Under the pieces are notes generated by a model. That model did no database searches, was not told the DNA's origin, and saw only the letters and a program-made list of their open reading frames with translations. DNA of 64,000 bases. Origin: Shimia biformata (GTDB lineage: Bacteria > Pseudomonadota > Alphaproteobacteria > Rhodobacterales > Rhodobacteraceae). Numbering within the stretch: the stretch's first letter is position 1; each line of letters opens with the position of its first letter. The stretch covers positions 1,397,475-1,461,474 of the forward strand of contig NZ_JAFEJK010000001.1 of assembly GCF_016888515.1 (NCBI RefSeq), given 5' to 3'. Shown one piece after another: positions 35,745 through 45,110 of this stretch. The position numbers and the translations under genes are program-made.

Positions 35745-37031
35745 GCCGCTGGGCACCGCGTCAGGCAGACCCATCCGACCAGACAGGCTTTCCGGGTCGC
35801 TGAGCGCAGCAAGAAAGGCGATCAACTCAGCGATTTCGTCGTCCGACAGCACAATGGGCGCCAGTTCATTGGCGGCGGCAATCGCCGCGACCTCGTCGCG
35901 GTCACTCATGATCCGCAGATCGTCGGCGCGGGTAAACGCCGGCAGCACCATCTGCGCCGGGTCATAGGCCATCAGGCTGGCAACCGGATCAAGGTGATGC
36001 CGGATCACGCCCTCAAGCGTGGCATAGGCCCCGGTGTGGCCATAGGGCGCGGTGTCGAAGATGTTGCGCAGGGACGGGGTGCGGAACCGATAGGCGTCCT
36101 CAGCATCCCCGGTGACGCGCATCCGGCCCAGATCGCGGGCGTGGCTTTCGAACCGGGCGGCCTTGCCCGGCCCGGTCTGGGGCATGGCGATGGCGTGAAA
36201 ATCGTGATCGGTCTGGAACTGGCCCGCGTGACAGGTGCCGCAGCCCGCCTTGCCATAAAACAGCTCCATCCCGCGCAAAGCGGGCGCAGGCAGGTCGGCT
36301 TCGCCCCGCAGGTAGCGGTCAAACGGGCTGTTGTCGGCGCGCCATTCAACGTCAATGAAGGCGGCGATGGCATTGGCGATATCGGTAAAGCGGATCGGTT
36401 GATCCGCGCCAATGACCTGATCGAAGCGGGCGCGATATTCGGGGATCGCGTCGATCCGCGCCGACAAAAGATCCCACGCGCCGCCGGGTTGCGACAGGAA
36501 CCCCTGCCGCACCGCACGGGCGATTTCATTTTCTGAGTAATGCCCGGCCATCTCGTCCCCCGACAGGACCGGGAACATCGCCTGCGCCGAAAGGACACTG
36601 TCAAACCCCGCGACCATGTCCTGACCCAATGGCGTGCGCATGCCGCCGGGCTGTGTCGGGTCGGCCTCAAGCCTCCCGTCGTGGAACATCACGGTGAACT
36701 CGGTGGCCCCAAGGTTGAACAGGGCAGGCGCGTTGCGCGGGATGCGCTGTTCGGGCGGGTTTTCCGAGCCGGTCACACGCTCGGGGCCAAGCCCCTTGCC
36801 GCCGTCGCCCACGCCCAGAGACAGCCCGTCCGAGGTGCCGAACCGGGGATGATGACAGGTGGCGCAGGAAACCTCGCGGTTGCCGGACAGGATCGGATCG
36901 TGAAACAGCAGCCAACCCAGTTCGACCTTGGCCGGTTCATGTGTGGGAAAGCTGGCATCCGCGTTGGGCAACGGCCCGGCCAAAGCGGTGGTTGCGGTCA
37001 GGAACAGGGCAAGAGCGGCGCGTTTCAGCAT
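35727..37031 (-). CDS. Di-heme cytochrome c peroxidase (MauG/CcpA-like)
   Basis: A 434-residue periplasmic protein with a signal peptide (MLKRAALALFLTATTALA). The first heme motif is CATCHHPRFGTSDGLSLG and the second CGTCHAGQFQTDHDFHAIAM. A helical spacer and RTPSLRNIFDTAPYGHTGAY are typical of bacterial di-heme peroxidases. These reduce hydrogen peroxide or, as MauG, oxidise protein side chains; which applies here is not clear. It starts four bases after the galM stop, so it is the last gene of xylB-xylA-galM-peroxidase. A redox enzyme in a xylose operon is unexpected. Confidence 0.9.
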   Translation of the reverse strand: MLKRAALALFLTATTALAGPLPNADASFPTHEPAKVELGWLLFHDPILSGNREVSCATCHHPRFGTSDGLSLGVGDGGKGLGPERVTGSENPPEQRIPRNAPALFNLGATEFTVMFHDGRLEADPTQPGGMRTPLGQDMVAGFDSVLSAQAMFPVLSGDEMAGHYSENEIARAVRQGFLSQPGGAWDLLSARIDAIPEYRARFDQVIGADQPIRFTDIANAIAAFIDVEWRADNSPFDRYLRGEADLPAPALRGMELFYGKAGCGTCHAGQFQTDHDFHAIAMPQTGPGKAARFESHARDLGRMRVTGDAEDAYRFRTPSLRNIFDTAPYGHTGAYATLEGVIRHHLDPVASLMAYDPAQMVLPAFTRADDLRIMSDRDEVAAIAAANELAPIVLSDDEIAELIAFLAALSDPESLSGRMGLPDAVPSGLPVDR

Positions 37032-37035
37032 GAGA

Positions 37036-38010
37036 TCAGACCGGTGCGATGGTGACGTCCAGCCGTTGATGATAGGGCTGGTCGGGTGAAATCCAAACCG
37101 GCGGAAAATGCGGCTGGTTCACGCTGTCGGGGAAATGTTGCGGTTCAAGGCAGAGCCCGGTGAACCTGCCATGGTCCTGACCGGCCAGCGGTTCATGTTG
37201 CCGGGTCAGATAGGTTGCGGTGTAAAACTGGATGCCCGGCTGGTCGGTGTCGATCGACAACTGCAGCCCACCGGCCGTGACCTCGGCGGCGGGACCAGAG
37301 CCATCCAGCACCAGGTTGGTGTCAAACCCTTCGCTTTCGGGGTCTGCTTCGGACAACAGGCGGGGCGCCCGGAAATCATAGCGCGTGCCGGTGACGTCGC
37401 GGATCTCTCCTGTCGGGATCAGCGTGTCATCGACAGGTGTGTACAACGGCGCGGCGATGCGAATCCGGTGGTCGCGCACGTCGCCGGTGCCGTTGAGATT
37501 GTAGTAATTGTGCTGCGCCATTGCGACCGGGGTCACCGTATCCGTGGTTGCCCTCATGTCATAGCGCAGCCGGTGGCCGTCCAGCGAGATGGTGACCTCA
37601 AAATCCACATTGCCGGGAAAACCCTGATCTCCATCCTCGGACCGCAGGGTCAGGCGCAGGGCGCGAGTGCCGTCGGGTTCCATCTGCCAATTGCGTTCAC
37701 CAATTCCGACCGGACCGCCATGCAGCGTGTTGGGGCCGTTGTTGGCGATCAGGGGATAGGTCCTGCCCCCCATCGCAAACCGCGCTCCGGCAATCCGGTT
37801 GGCGACGCGGCCGACAATCAGGCCGTGATTGGGGGAATTGGCAAGGTAGGCGGCGGGGTCCCGATATCCCAGAACCACCGACCGCATTTTGCCGCCAATC
37901 GAGACGCGCCAATCCTGCGTGGCGCATCCGACCGACAGGATCGCGACCGAGACATCGCCATTTTCAAGGACGTGCCTTCTGACGTCTTCGGCCGCGATCT
38001 GTTTCGTCAT
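37036..38010 (-). CDS. galM: Aldose 1-epimerase (mutarotase)
   Basis: A 324-residue cytoplasmic mutarotase that interconverts alpha and beta sugar anomers. Visible features are NHGLIVGRVANRIAGARF with the substrate Asn and Arg, NNGPNTLHGGPVGIGERNW carrying the catalytic His, HNYYNLNG with the second catalytic His, and QPGIQFYTATYL; the catalytic Glu is in LCLEPQHFPDSVNQPHFP. ATG at 38010 is one base after the xylA stop; a TTG at 38019 is possible. Its place in the operon points to xylose anomers as the substrate. Confidence 0.93.
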   Translation of the reverse strand: MTKQIAAEDVRRHVLENGDVSVAILSVGCATQDWRVSIGGKMRSVVLGYRDPAAYLANSPNHGLIVGRVANRIAGARFAMGGRTYPLIANNGPNTLHGGPVGIGERNWQMEPDGTRALRLTLRSEDGDQGFPGNVDFEVTISLDGHRLRYDMRATTDTVTPVAMAQHNYYNLNGTGDVRDHRIRIAAPLYTPVDDTLIPTGEIRDVTGTRYDFRAPRLLSEADPESEGFDTNLVLDGSGPAAEVTAGGLQLSIDTDQPGIQFYTATYLTRQHEPLAGQDHGRFTGLCLEPQHFPDSVNQPHFPPVWISPDQPYHQRLDVTIAPV

Positions 38011-38011
38011 C

Positions 38012-39313
38012 TCAGACAAACCTGTTTACGTAGTTTTCCAAGTATTCCTGACGGCCAGACCGCGGCTGGGGATCAATCTCGCCCGACAGGACCTTGGTAA
38101 AGATCGTGTCGAAATCGCTGTCCAGCATCGCCTTGGCGCCCGCAGTGTCCCAGCCTGCATAGCGCTGTTTCAGCGCGTCTTCCAGACCGCCGTCCTCCAG
38201 CATTGCGGCGGCGGCCTTCAGGCCACGGGCGCAGACATCCATGCCGCCGACATGCGCGGCGATCAGGTCGTCGGCATCCAGCGACTGGCGGCGCAGCTTG
38301 GCGTCGAAATTGGTGCCGCCGGTGGAGAAACCACCCGATTTCAGGATGTGGTAATAGGTCAGCGCGACCTCGGGGACATTGTTGGGGAACTGGTCGGTGT
38401 CCCAGCCGGATTGATAGTCGTTGCGGTTCATGTCGATCGAGCCCAGCATGCCATCGGCGGCGGCCACGGCAACTTCGTGTTCAAAGGAATGCCCGGCAAG
38501 GATCGCGTGGCCCTGTTCGAGGTTCAGTTTCACCTCACCCTCAAGCCCGTATTTGCGCAGGAAGCCGATACAGGTGGCGGCGTCGAAATCATATTGGTGC
38601 TTCGAGGGCTCCTGCGGTTTCGGTTCGACAAGGATCGTGCCCTCGAAGCCGATCTTGTGCTTGTACTCGACCACCATGTTCAGGAAGCGGCCCATGTGAT
38701 CCAGCTCGCGCCCCAGATCGGTGTTCAGCAGGGTTTCGTACCCTTCGCGCCCGCCCCACAGCACATAGTTCTGCCCGCCGAGGCGCTTGGTCGCGTCCAT
38801 GCAGGATTTCACCGTCGCGGCGGCATAGGCAAAGACATCCGGGTCGGGGTTGGTGGACGCGCCCGCCATCCAGCGGCGGTGGCTGAACATATTGGCGGTG
38901 CCCCACAGCAGCTTGACCTTGCGGGTGGACATCTTTTCTTCAAAGTAATCAATGATTTCTTCAAAGTTCTTCAGGCTTTGCGCGAAGCTGTCCGCTTCCG
39001 GCCGGACGTCGGCATCATGCCAGCAGAAGAACGGCACGTTCAGGATGTCGAACATGTCGAATGCGGCGTCGGCCTTGGCCTTGGCGGTTTCCATCCGGTC
39101 CTGCGGGTGCCACGGGCGGACAAAAGTCTGGCCGCCAAAGGGGTCTCCACCTTCCCATGCGAAGGAATGCCAGTAGGCAACCGCGAAACGCAGGTGGTCC
39201 TCCATGCGTTTGCCCATGACGACTTCGTCGGGGTTGTAGTGGCGGAAGGCCAGCGGGTTGGTGCTTTCGGGGCCCTCGTACTGGATGGGCGCGATACCGT
39301 CGAAGAATGTCAT
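38012..39313 (-). CDS. xylA: Xylose isomerase
   Basis: A 433-residue TIM-barrel enzyme converting D-xylose to D-xylulose with two divalent metal ions. The N-terminal [19 protein letters not shown] and [13 protein letters not shown] hold the catalytic His and Asp. [20 protein letters not shown] and [20 protein letters not shown] supply metal ligands. The length fits the long class II XylA. The frame is open further upstream, but ATG at 39313 ([10 protein letters not shown]) overlaps the xylB stop by four bases and matches the family start. Confidence 0.97.
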   Translation of the reverse strand: MTFFDGIAPIQYEGPESTNPLAFRHYNPDEVVMGKRMEDHLRFAVAYWHSFAWEGGDPFGGQTFVRPWHPQDRMETAKAKADAAFDMFDILNVPFFCWHDADVRPEADSFAQSLKNFEEIIDYFEEKMSTRKVKLLWGTANMFSHRRWMAGASTNPDPDVFAYAAATVKSCMDATKRLGGQNYVLWGGREGYETLLNTDLGRELDHMGRFLNMVVEYKHKIGFEGTILVEPKPQEPSKHQYDFDAATCIGFLRKYGLEGEVKLNLEQGHAILAGHSFEHEVAVAAADGMLGSIDMNRNDYQSGWDTDQFPNNVPEVALTYYHILKSGGFSTGGTNFDAKLRRQSLDADDLIAAHVGGMDVCARGLKAAAAMLEDGGLEDALKQRYAGWDTAGAKAMLDSDFDTIFTKVLSGEIDPQPRSGRQEYLENYVNRFV

Positions 39314-40761
39314 AAGAGTGCCTTTACTGATGGGTAGAGTTTGCGGAAATGGCCATAGGCGTCGTCGAATGCGCCGGTAAGCTCCGCGTTTGGTTGGATG
39401 GTTTCTGCGATTTCGGGTTTGGTCATGACCTCGGCCGGGGCCGCGCCGGTCACGCCGATCATGGCGAGCCGGGCGGCGCCAAGTGCGGCACCCAGTTCGC
39501 CCTTGGCGGGCAGGTCGATGGGCAGGTTGAACGTAGTGGCCAGAAGCTGCACCCAATAGCGCGACTGCGCGCCGCCGCCGATGGCGATCAGCCGGTCCAG
39601 CCGGGCACCTGTCGTGCGCAGCGCCTCAAGGCTGTCGCGCAGGCCAAAGCTGACGCCTTCGATCACGGCCTGGGTCAGCGCGGCGCGGTCCGTGGCGATA
39701 TCAAGGTTCAGGAATCCGCCCCGGATTTGGGCGTCGTTATGCGGCGTGCGCTCGCCCGAAAGATAGGGCAGGAAGTCGACGTCGCCGGGGGCCATGAGGT
39801 CGGCGCCAAGCGCATTCACCAGATCCGCCGGGGCACTGTCGAGGATACGCGCAAGCCAGTTCAGCGAATCCGTCGCGGCCAGCATCACGCCCATCTGGTA
39901 CCACTTGTCCGGGACCGCGTGGCAGAAGGTATGCACCGCGCTGTCCGGCATCGGTGCGAAGCTGTCGCGGGCCGAAAGAAGGACGCCGGATGTGCCCAGC
40001 GAGACAAACCCGTCGCCCTCGTCAAAGGCGCCGATCCCGCAGGCCGCGACCGCGTTGTCACCGCCTCCGGCGACGACCCGAACGGTCGGGGCAAGCCCCA
40101 GCTCGGTTGCTTGGTCGGGACGCAGGTGGCCCACCACATCACATCCCTCATGCAGCTTCGGCATCTGATCGGCGCGCATGCCCGAGGCTTGCAGCAGGTC
40201 GTTCGACCAGTCGCGCGCCGCGACATCCAGCCAGGTCGTCCCGGCGGCATCGCTCATGTCGCCGGAATGGATTCCGGTCAGCCAGAAGACCAGGTAATCC
40301 TTTGGCAACAGCACTTTGGCAACTTTTTCAAAGACGTCGGGCTCATGGTTCTTCACCCAGACCAGTTTCGGCGCGGTGAAGCCGGGAAAGACGATATTGC
40401 CCGAGATGTCGCGCACCCCCGGCATTGCGTCCAGCGCGGCGGCTTCGGCGTGGCAGCGCGTGTCATTCCACAGGATGCAGGGCCGCAGCACGTTGTCGGC
40501 GCTGTCCAGCAGGGTCGCACCATGCATCTGCCCGGATATGCCGATCCCGGCGATGCCGGCGAACTCGACAGGGTAGGTGGCCTTCAGCTCGGACAGGGTG
40601 GTGCGGCAGGCCGCGATCCAGTCGGCCGGGTCCTGTTCGCTCCAGCCCGCGTGGGGATGGGCAACCGGATAGCCGCGTTCGGTCGCCCCGACCGGGGTTC
40701 CGTCTTCGCGCACGAGCAAGGCCCTGAGGCCGGACGTGCCAAGGTCCAGTCCGAGATACAT
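39310..40761 (-). CDS. xylB: Xylulokinase
   Basis: A 483-residue FGGY-family kinase phosphorylating D-xylulose for the pentose phosphate pathway. Motifs are [19 protein letters not shown] (phosphate loop), [52 protein letters not shown] and [17 protein letters not shown]. The ATG at 40761 has GGGAGGAAAC ahead. First gene of xylB-xylA-galM-peroxidase; an operator matching the xylF site lies 33-55 bases upstream. Confidence 0.97.
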   Translation of the reverse strand: MYLGLDLGTSGLRALLVREDGTPVGATERGYPVAHPHAGWSEQDPADWIAACRTTLSELKATYPVEFAGIAGIGISGQMHGATLLDSADNVLRPCILWNDTRCHAEAAALDAMPGVRDISGNIVFPGFTAPKLVWVKNHEPDVFEKVAKVLLPKDYLVFWLTGIHSGDMSDAAGTTWLDVAARDWSNDLLQASGMRADQMPKLHEGCDVVGHLRPDQATELGLAPTVRVVAGGGDNAVAACGIGAFDEGDGFVSLGTSGVLLSARDSFAPMPDSAVHTFCHAVPDKWYQMGVMLAATDSLNWLARILDSAPADLVNALGADLMAPGDVDFLPYLSGERTPHNDAQIRGGFLNLDIATDRAALTQAVIEGVSFGLRDSLEALRTTGARLDRLIAIGGGAQSRYWVQLLATTFNLPIDLPAKGELGAALGAARLAMIGVTGAAPAEVMTKPEIAETIQPNAELTGAFDDAYGHFRKLYPSVKALL

Positions 40762-40793
40762 GTGTTTCCTCCCATTGGCGCCATTCTGCGCGA

Positions 40794-40816
40794 TTTAATT
40801 TTTGTGTCAAATTAAA
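40794..40816. promoter_or_regulatory. XylR operator overlapping the xylB -35
   Basis: TTTAATTT-N7-AAATTAAA is a perfect 8-bp inverted repeat. On the minus strand TTTAATTTGAC matches the xylF site over 11 bases. It includes a consensus TTGACA -35 (40805-40810), followed 16 bases later by CAGAAT as -10. The shared sequence argues that XylR represses the catabolic operon too. Confidence 0.75.
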
Positions 40817-40886
40817 AAGCGGACTGCAAGCGATTTTCCTCTGACGGCGCTTGTGGGGCGGGGCTTTGGCGGGCTAGAACAGAAGA

Positions 40887-41978
40887 ATGAACCGGGACAG
40901 CCAATTGCACATGATTGCCGCCAGCCTTGCGATCATCGCCACGATCGCGATGGGCTGGTTCCTCAATTCCGCTCAGGCGATTCTGGTGCCGATCGTACTG
41001 GGTGCGCTGATGGCCTTCCTGCTGGACGGCATTTCGCGCGGGCTTGAGCGCATCCCGCTTTATGGCCGGGTCCCGGTGGGGTTCCGGGTGGCGATCACGT
41101 CGCTTGTGCTGTTTGTCCTCTTGATCATCGGGGTCGCCTTTTTTGCGCGCAACATGGAGCCGGTCGTGCGCGCGCTGCCCAGCTATCTTGAGAACCTGTC
41201 GTTGCTGGCCTCGCAGATCGCAGGGCGTTTCGATTATGAGGTCGAAATCACCTGGCAATCGCTGAACAAGCTGTTGTTTGACAGCGTGAACCTGAACGTC
41301 ATTGTCCGGTATACGCTGAATTCCCTCAGTTATTCAGCGGGTTACCTGATCGTCGTCTTCCTCTACGCCATCCTGTTCCTGCTTGAGAAAAACGTGCTGC
41401 GCGCCAAGATCGGGCATATCGTCGAAGACGCCGAGGCGGAAACAAATGTCTGGTCGACCTTTGACCTGATCACCTCTCAGATCGGCACCTATTTCACCAT
41501 GAAGACGCTGGTCAACACGGTGCTTGGCATCCTGTGCTACGTCATCTTCCTGCTGTTCGGGATCGAGTTCGCGGGTTTCTTCGCGCTGCTGACGGCGATC
41601 TTCAATTACATTCCCTATGTCGGGTCATGGATCGCGGTGGCCCTGCCGATGCTGTTTGCCACCGGCCAGTTCGGTCTGGGCTGGGAAGTGCCGGTGCTGC
41701 TGGTGCTGACCGGCGGCGTCCAGATGGCCATCGGCTATTTCTGGGAGCCGCGTCTGATGGGCAAATCGATGAACCTCAGCCCCGTCGTGGTGCTGATCTC
41801 GCTGGCCGCATGGACCGCGATCTGGGGGCTGGCGGGCGCAATTCTGTCGGTGATCCTGACCTCGGGCGTGATGACCGTGCTTGGCCTGTTCCCGTCGACC
41901 CGGCCCATCGCGATTCTGATGACCAACACCGGAGAACCGCCGGTCGAGGTGCTGGAAGGGCGCCGCCGCGACAGGTAA
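40887..41978 (+). CDS. AI-2E family transporter (PerM-like permease)
   Basis: A 363-residue inner-membrane protein with about eight transmembrane helices in the UPF0118/AI-2E pattern: two N-terminal helices around LVPIVLGALMAFLLDGISRG, a soluble stretch (ENLSLLASQIAGRF), then FGIEFAGFFALLTAIFNYIP with the family motif YVGSW. Members export AI-2 or act as sodium/proton antiporters, so the substrate cannot be named. It starts 125 bases from the divergent xylB and stops next to the DUF2478 gene on the other strand. Confidence 0.9.
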   Translation: MNRDSQLHMIAASLAIIATIAMGWFLNSAQAILVPIVLGALMAFLLDGISRGLERIPLYGRVPVGFRVAITSLVLFVLLIIGVAFFARNMEPVVRALPSYLENLSLLASQIAGRFDYEVEITWQSLNKLLFDSVNLNVIVRYTLNSLSYSAGYLIVVFLYAILFLLEKNVLRAKIGHIVEDAEAETNVWSTFDLITSQIGTYFTMKTLVNTVLGILCYVIFLLFGIEFAGFFALLTAIFNYIPYVGSWIAVALPMLFATGQFGLGWEVPVLLVLTGGVQMAIGYFWEPRLMGKSMNLSPVVVLISLAAWTAIWGLAGAILSVILTSGVMTVLGLFPSTRPIAILMTNTGEPPVEVLEGRRRDR

Positions 41979-42491
41979 TCAGGCGGCGGCTTCCTCGGAT
42001 TCGTCGCAAAACGCCAGAAGCGCGTCCAGATCCGGGGCGACATAGGTCGCGATTCCGCCCGAGAACTCTTCGAACGCGTCCTTGTTCATCCCGTTGGTGC
42101 CGGCAATCACAGTGGCCCCCTGCGCCAGCGCCTCGCCCAGCAGTTCGCGGAACCCGCGGCCGTCGGCCTCTTGCTTGCCAAACTTGTTCAGAAGAAACAC
42201 GTCAAAGGGGTCTTGCATCCGGGTGGCGACCTCACCGGCAGCCGTTTCCAGCGCCTCGGGGTTCAGGCGGCAGCCAGTCGACTCCTTGCCCAGGAATTGC
42301 GAGATGCGGATGCTGGGACCATCGGGCAGAACCTGCACATCCATGTCGCAGCGATGGCAGTCATCGCGGTCAGAGTTGACCTGCACAATCCCGCAGGTGC
42401 GTTTGCCGCGCTCTGCAAGTTTTTTTGCCAGGTCAAACAACAGCTCGTCCAGCTCGCCCCGGCCATCGGTCATGGTATATGCGATCTTCAT
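41979..42491 (-). CDS. DUF2478 family protein (NTPase-like)
   Basis: A 170-residue protein starting MKIAYTMTDGRGELDELLFD. The layout resembles DUF2478 and nucleoside-triphosphatase-like P-loop proteins, but the loop reads GRGELD with no Walker lysine, so nucleotide hydrolysis is doubtful. RTCGIVQVNSDRDDCHRCDM contains CHRC-type metal-ligand residues, and DVFLLNKFGKQEADGRGF is the best-conserved family motif. DUF2478 genes are often close to molybdate transport genes elsewhere, but none is here. ATG at 42491. Confidence 0.78.
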   Translation of the reverse strand: MKIAYTMTDGRGELDELLFDLAKKLAERGKRTCGIVQVNSDRDDCHRCDMDVQVLPDGPSIRISQFLGKESTGCRLNPEALETAAGEVATRMQDPFDVFLLNKFGKQEADGRGFRELLGEALAQGATVIAGTNGMNKDAFEEFSGGIATYVAPDLDALLAFCDESEEAAA

Positions 42492-42592
42492 CCCAAAGGT
42501 CCTTGTCTTTGAACGATGCCTGTTTACCCGGTTTCTCAAATCGGAACAATTGCGGCAACGCCGCAGGGCTGCCGTTGTCCAGGCCAATGAAA

Positions 42593-42625
42593 AAAGGGCG
42601 CCTTCCCCCACAGAAGACGCCCTTT
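42593..42625 (-). terminator. Rho-independent terminator of the RTX/Hint gene
   Basis: AAAGGGCG pairs with CGCCCTTT around an inner helix (CTTC/GAAG). On the minus strand six T residues follow the stem. It lies 22 bases past the stop of the RTX/Hint gene. The best intrinsic terminator in the window. Confidence 0.85.
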
Positions 42626-42647
42626 GGCGAAAGACAAGTGGTGCGCG

Positions 42648-44501
42648 TTACAGGATCAGCTGCGCCTCGTGCTTTCGCAGCGTGAGACGCGCGGCGTGAT
42701 ACTCGGCCATGCCCTGTTCGTTTTGCAGTTCGGGGAACAGTTCAAAGATTTCGCCCCGCTGCGCGCTGTCCATACCAGCCATCGAGAAATCGCCGGGCTG
42801 GAAGCTTTCGGACCAGGCGCCGTTCGCCAGTACGACTTCGTGATTGTCGAACATGAAGTGGACATACTCGACGCCAACGGTGTCCAGTTGCTTGATACCC
42901 GGCTTGTGCGTCAGGTGCTTGGCGGCCGCCAGCACCTCAGGCTCATCGAACAGCAGTTGGGATTGCTGGTTCACAAGAAGCATGCGGTGGCTTGGCGAAA
43001 CCATCAGGTCACGATCAGGAAGGTTCGGACCAAGCGAGTCCTTGCGGATCATAACCGGACGAAGATGCGGATTCGCCAACAACTGACGGCCGTCAAGACG
43101 CTTGCGGCCAACCCAGCGAATGGTCTGAAGCCCGTTGTCACGGGTGACCACGCGGTCGCCGACTTTTAGATCCTTTGCCGCAACCTCACCCGATGGGGTC
43201 AGGATGGCCGAATCTGTCGTGAAGCAGAAGATGGTGGGATCTTCGGTAATATTCTCGATGTTGTAGAATTCGGCATGACCGGTTTCCTCGCCCGCGGCGT
43301 TGAAGAAACGGATGATGCCGTTTTCGCTGTTGGTCGGATCGTATTCGACCGTGTAGCTGCCACCGGGGTTTTCATTCTCGGCCATGCCGATGGTGTTGAT
43401 CGTGTCGTTGTCGACCCCACCTTCGCCACCGTCGATCGTGTCGCCGGCACCGACCAGATAGAACCCGTCCTCATCGTCGCCGCCGTGCAGCTCGTCGCTG
43501 CCCTGGCCGCCGATCAGAGTGTCGTTTCCGCCCTGGCCATAGATGACGTCGTCGCCGACGCCGCCCCAAAGCAGGTCGCCCTCGTCGCTGTCTTCCTCGG
43601 TGGTGGTGACGTCAAAGAAAACATCGGTCACCGTGACCGTCGAATTGTCGTCGTCGTGCTGATAGTGGATGATATCAATCCGCGCGACGGGGCCGGGGAT
43701 CTCGACCAGCACCGAGTTGTCGAGATTGGTTTGCGAGCCGCCATTGGCGGTCGCGATGGCGGCCTCGTCACCGGGAAAGCCGTCATAATCTTCCAGGACA
43801 AGGTTGGTGGTGTCGCTGGTGTGCAGGATCACCTCGACCTGGTTGCCTTCGGCGTCGTAGGCGCGAACCTTCACGATCGAGTCGAAGTCGATGTCATTGA
43901 TGCGGAACTTGACCAGATTGACTTCCTCGGAGAACTCCAACTGGTTGACCGAGTATTCGTTTTCGTTATTCGCCCTGATCTTCAGAGCGCTGTTGGGATT
44001 GACGGTTTCGTCGCCGCTGAAGATACCCGCCGTGGCCTGGGGGTCCTCGGTGTATTCCATTTCCATGCCCGCATTCGTGGGCTGGGAATAGGTCACGGTG
44101 ACAGAGCCGGTGTTCTGGACATAAAGCGGACCAAGATCACCGTCGTCGGGTTCACCCAACTCGCTCCAGTTAAAGCTTTCGCGCACGGTGATCGTGGTTT
44201 CGCAGGCCGGATCGTTGCCGCCATAGATGGTGTCGTCACCCGACCCGCCGCCGATCGTGTCAGAGCCGTCGCCGCCATAGATCAGGTCGTCACCGCCCTG
44301 ACCGGCGATAATGTCGTCGCCTTCGCCGCCGTAAATGACGTCTGCACCTGCGTCGGCAAGGACCGTGTCAGCACCGTCGCCGGCGCTGATCGTGTCTGCG
44401 CCCGACGTGACAGCGTCGCCTTCGGAGTCAGTGTAGCCGGATTCAATCAGATCGTCGCCATTCGTGCCGTCGACGATGCCCGGTCCAGTAGGATCAGCCA
44501 T
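42648..44501 (-). CDS. RTX-repeat protein with C-terminal Hint domain
   Basis: A 617-residue acidic protein. Residues about 10-85 and 300-360 carry calcium-binding RTX nonapeptides (GGEGDDIIAGQGGDDLIYGG, GGVGDDVIYGQGGNDTLIGG). Between them lies a beta-rich domain of no recognised family. From about residue 430 a Hint_2 domain follows: IFCFTTDSAILTPSGEVAAK, DLKVGDRVVTRDNGLQTIRW and VSPSHRMLLVNQQ with the conserved His. Hint domains cleave the chain at the leading Cys. There is no signal peptide; RTX proteins usually leave by type I secretion, and no intact exporter is visible nearby. ATG at 44501. Monocistronic, with its own terminator. Confidence 0.88.
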   Translation of the reverse strand: MADPTGPGIVDGTNGDDLIESGYTDSEGDAVTSGADTISAGDGADTVLADAGADVIYGGEGDDIIAGQGGDDLIYGGDGSDTIGGGSGDDTIYGGNDPACETTITVRESFNWSELGEPDDGDLGPLYVQNTGSVTVTYSQPTNAGMEMEYTEDPQATAGIFSGDETVNPNSALKIRANNENEYSVNQLEFSEEVNLVKFRINDIDFDSIVKVRAYDAEGNQVEVILHTSDTTNLVLEDYDGFPGDEAAIATANGGSQTNLDNSVLVEIPGPVARIDIIHYQHDDDNSTVTVTDVFFDVTTTEEDSDEGDLLWGGVGDDVIYGQGGNDTLIGGQGSDELHGGDDEDGFYLVGAGDTIDGGEGGVDNDTINTIGMAENENPGGSYTVEYDPTNSENGIIRFFNAAGEETGHAEFYNIENITEDPTIFCFTTDSAILTPSGEVAAKDLKVGDRVVTRDNGLQTIRWVGRKRLDGRQLLANPHLRPVMIRKDSLGPNLPDRDLMVSPSHRMLLVNQQSQLLFDEPEVLAAAKHLTHKPGIKQLDTVGVEYVHFMFDNHEVVLANGAWSESFQPGDFSMAGMDSAQRGEIFELFPELQNEQGMAEYHAARLTLRKHEAQLIL

Positions 44502-45110
44502 TATTCCCTCGTTTCCCAACCCGACGCGACCTTCTGGACAGACCTGCCTTGCGCGGAAAAACGCAGAATTGCGCCCGCAGGAACCGACAGGTCGTCGGCC
44601 GCATCAACAAGATGCTCAATTGTATGGTTGGCCGCCCCCCAGCCAAGTCTTCGCCCCCCAGTCGGACGTGGCAACAATATGGCGCAGAAGATGTATCTCG
44701 GAAACAGAGATTCGAGCAATTAAGGCAAAATTTTGCCCGGATGCTTAATGAATGTGCCTGTTTTTGGCCCAATTATGGCGGGGACCGGTCGCGATTGTTT
44801 CAGCAATTGGGCCAGAAAAAGGCAGAAATATGGCGGCCTCTTTTTCCACTATGGAAACGGATTTCCCCTAGTCTGGATGATTGATCCCAAGTTGGAAACG
44901 CATGGAAATACAGTCGTTTCCAATACCGCACCAATGCCGACAAGTTACCCCGGGGAAGGTTGATGTGGCGCTGAGACACCCCGCAAAGCGAATGAAATGC
45001 CGGAAATCGAAACAATGGCCGCAAATTTTGCCACTGATCTCGATTCGGAAACTGTAGGTCGATTCGGACAATGCCGAATCGTCGCATGATTCCAGCGCGA
45101 TGTGAGGCCC
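44502..45110. other. 609-base intergenic region, no gene recognised
   Basis: This AT-richer spacer separates the RTX/Hint start from the end of the ABC/cNMP gene. The short frames in it lack ribosome sites and family motifs, so I call no gene. It holds a tandem CGCCCCCCAG repeat (44633-44661) and several scattered GGAAAC hexamers in both orientations. It must contain the promoter of the RTX/Hint gene, possibly with a long 5' leader. I see no tRNA or recognisable small RNA. Confidence 0.6.
44633..44661 (-). repeat. Two direct CTGGGGGGCG repeats upstream of the RTX/Hint gene
   Basis: The 10-mer CTGGGGGGCG (minus strand) occurs twice, 19 bases apart, 130-160 bases before the RTX/Hint start. Two-turn spacing on one face suggests a regulator site. 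The regulator is unknown. Confidence 0.4.

Noticed and set aside
44884-44914. A TGATCC element in the 609-base spacer resembling an RpoE-type -35
   Set aside because: No suitable -10 at 16-19 bases and no gene downstream on that strand.
44464-44963. Several 60-110 codon frames in the spacer upstream of the RTX/Hint gene
   Set aside because: No ribosome sites, no motifs, and they overlap each other on both strands.
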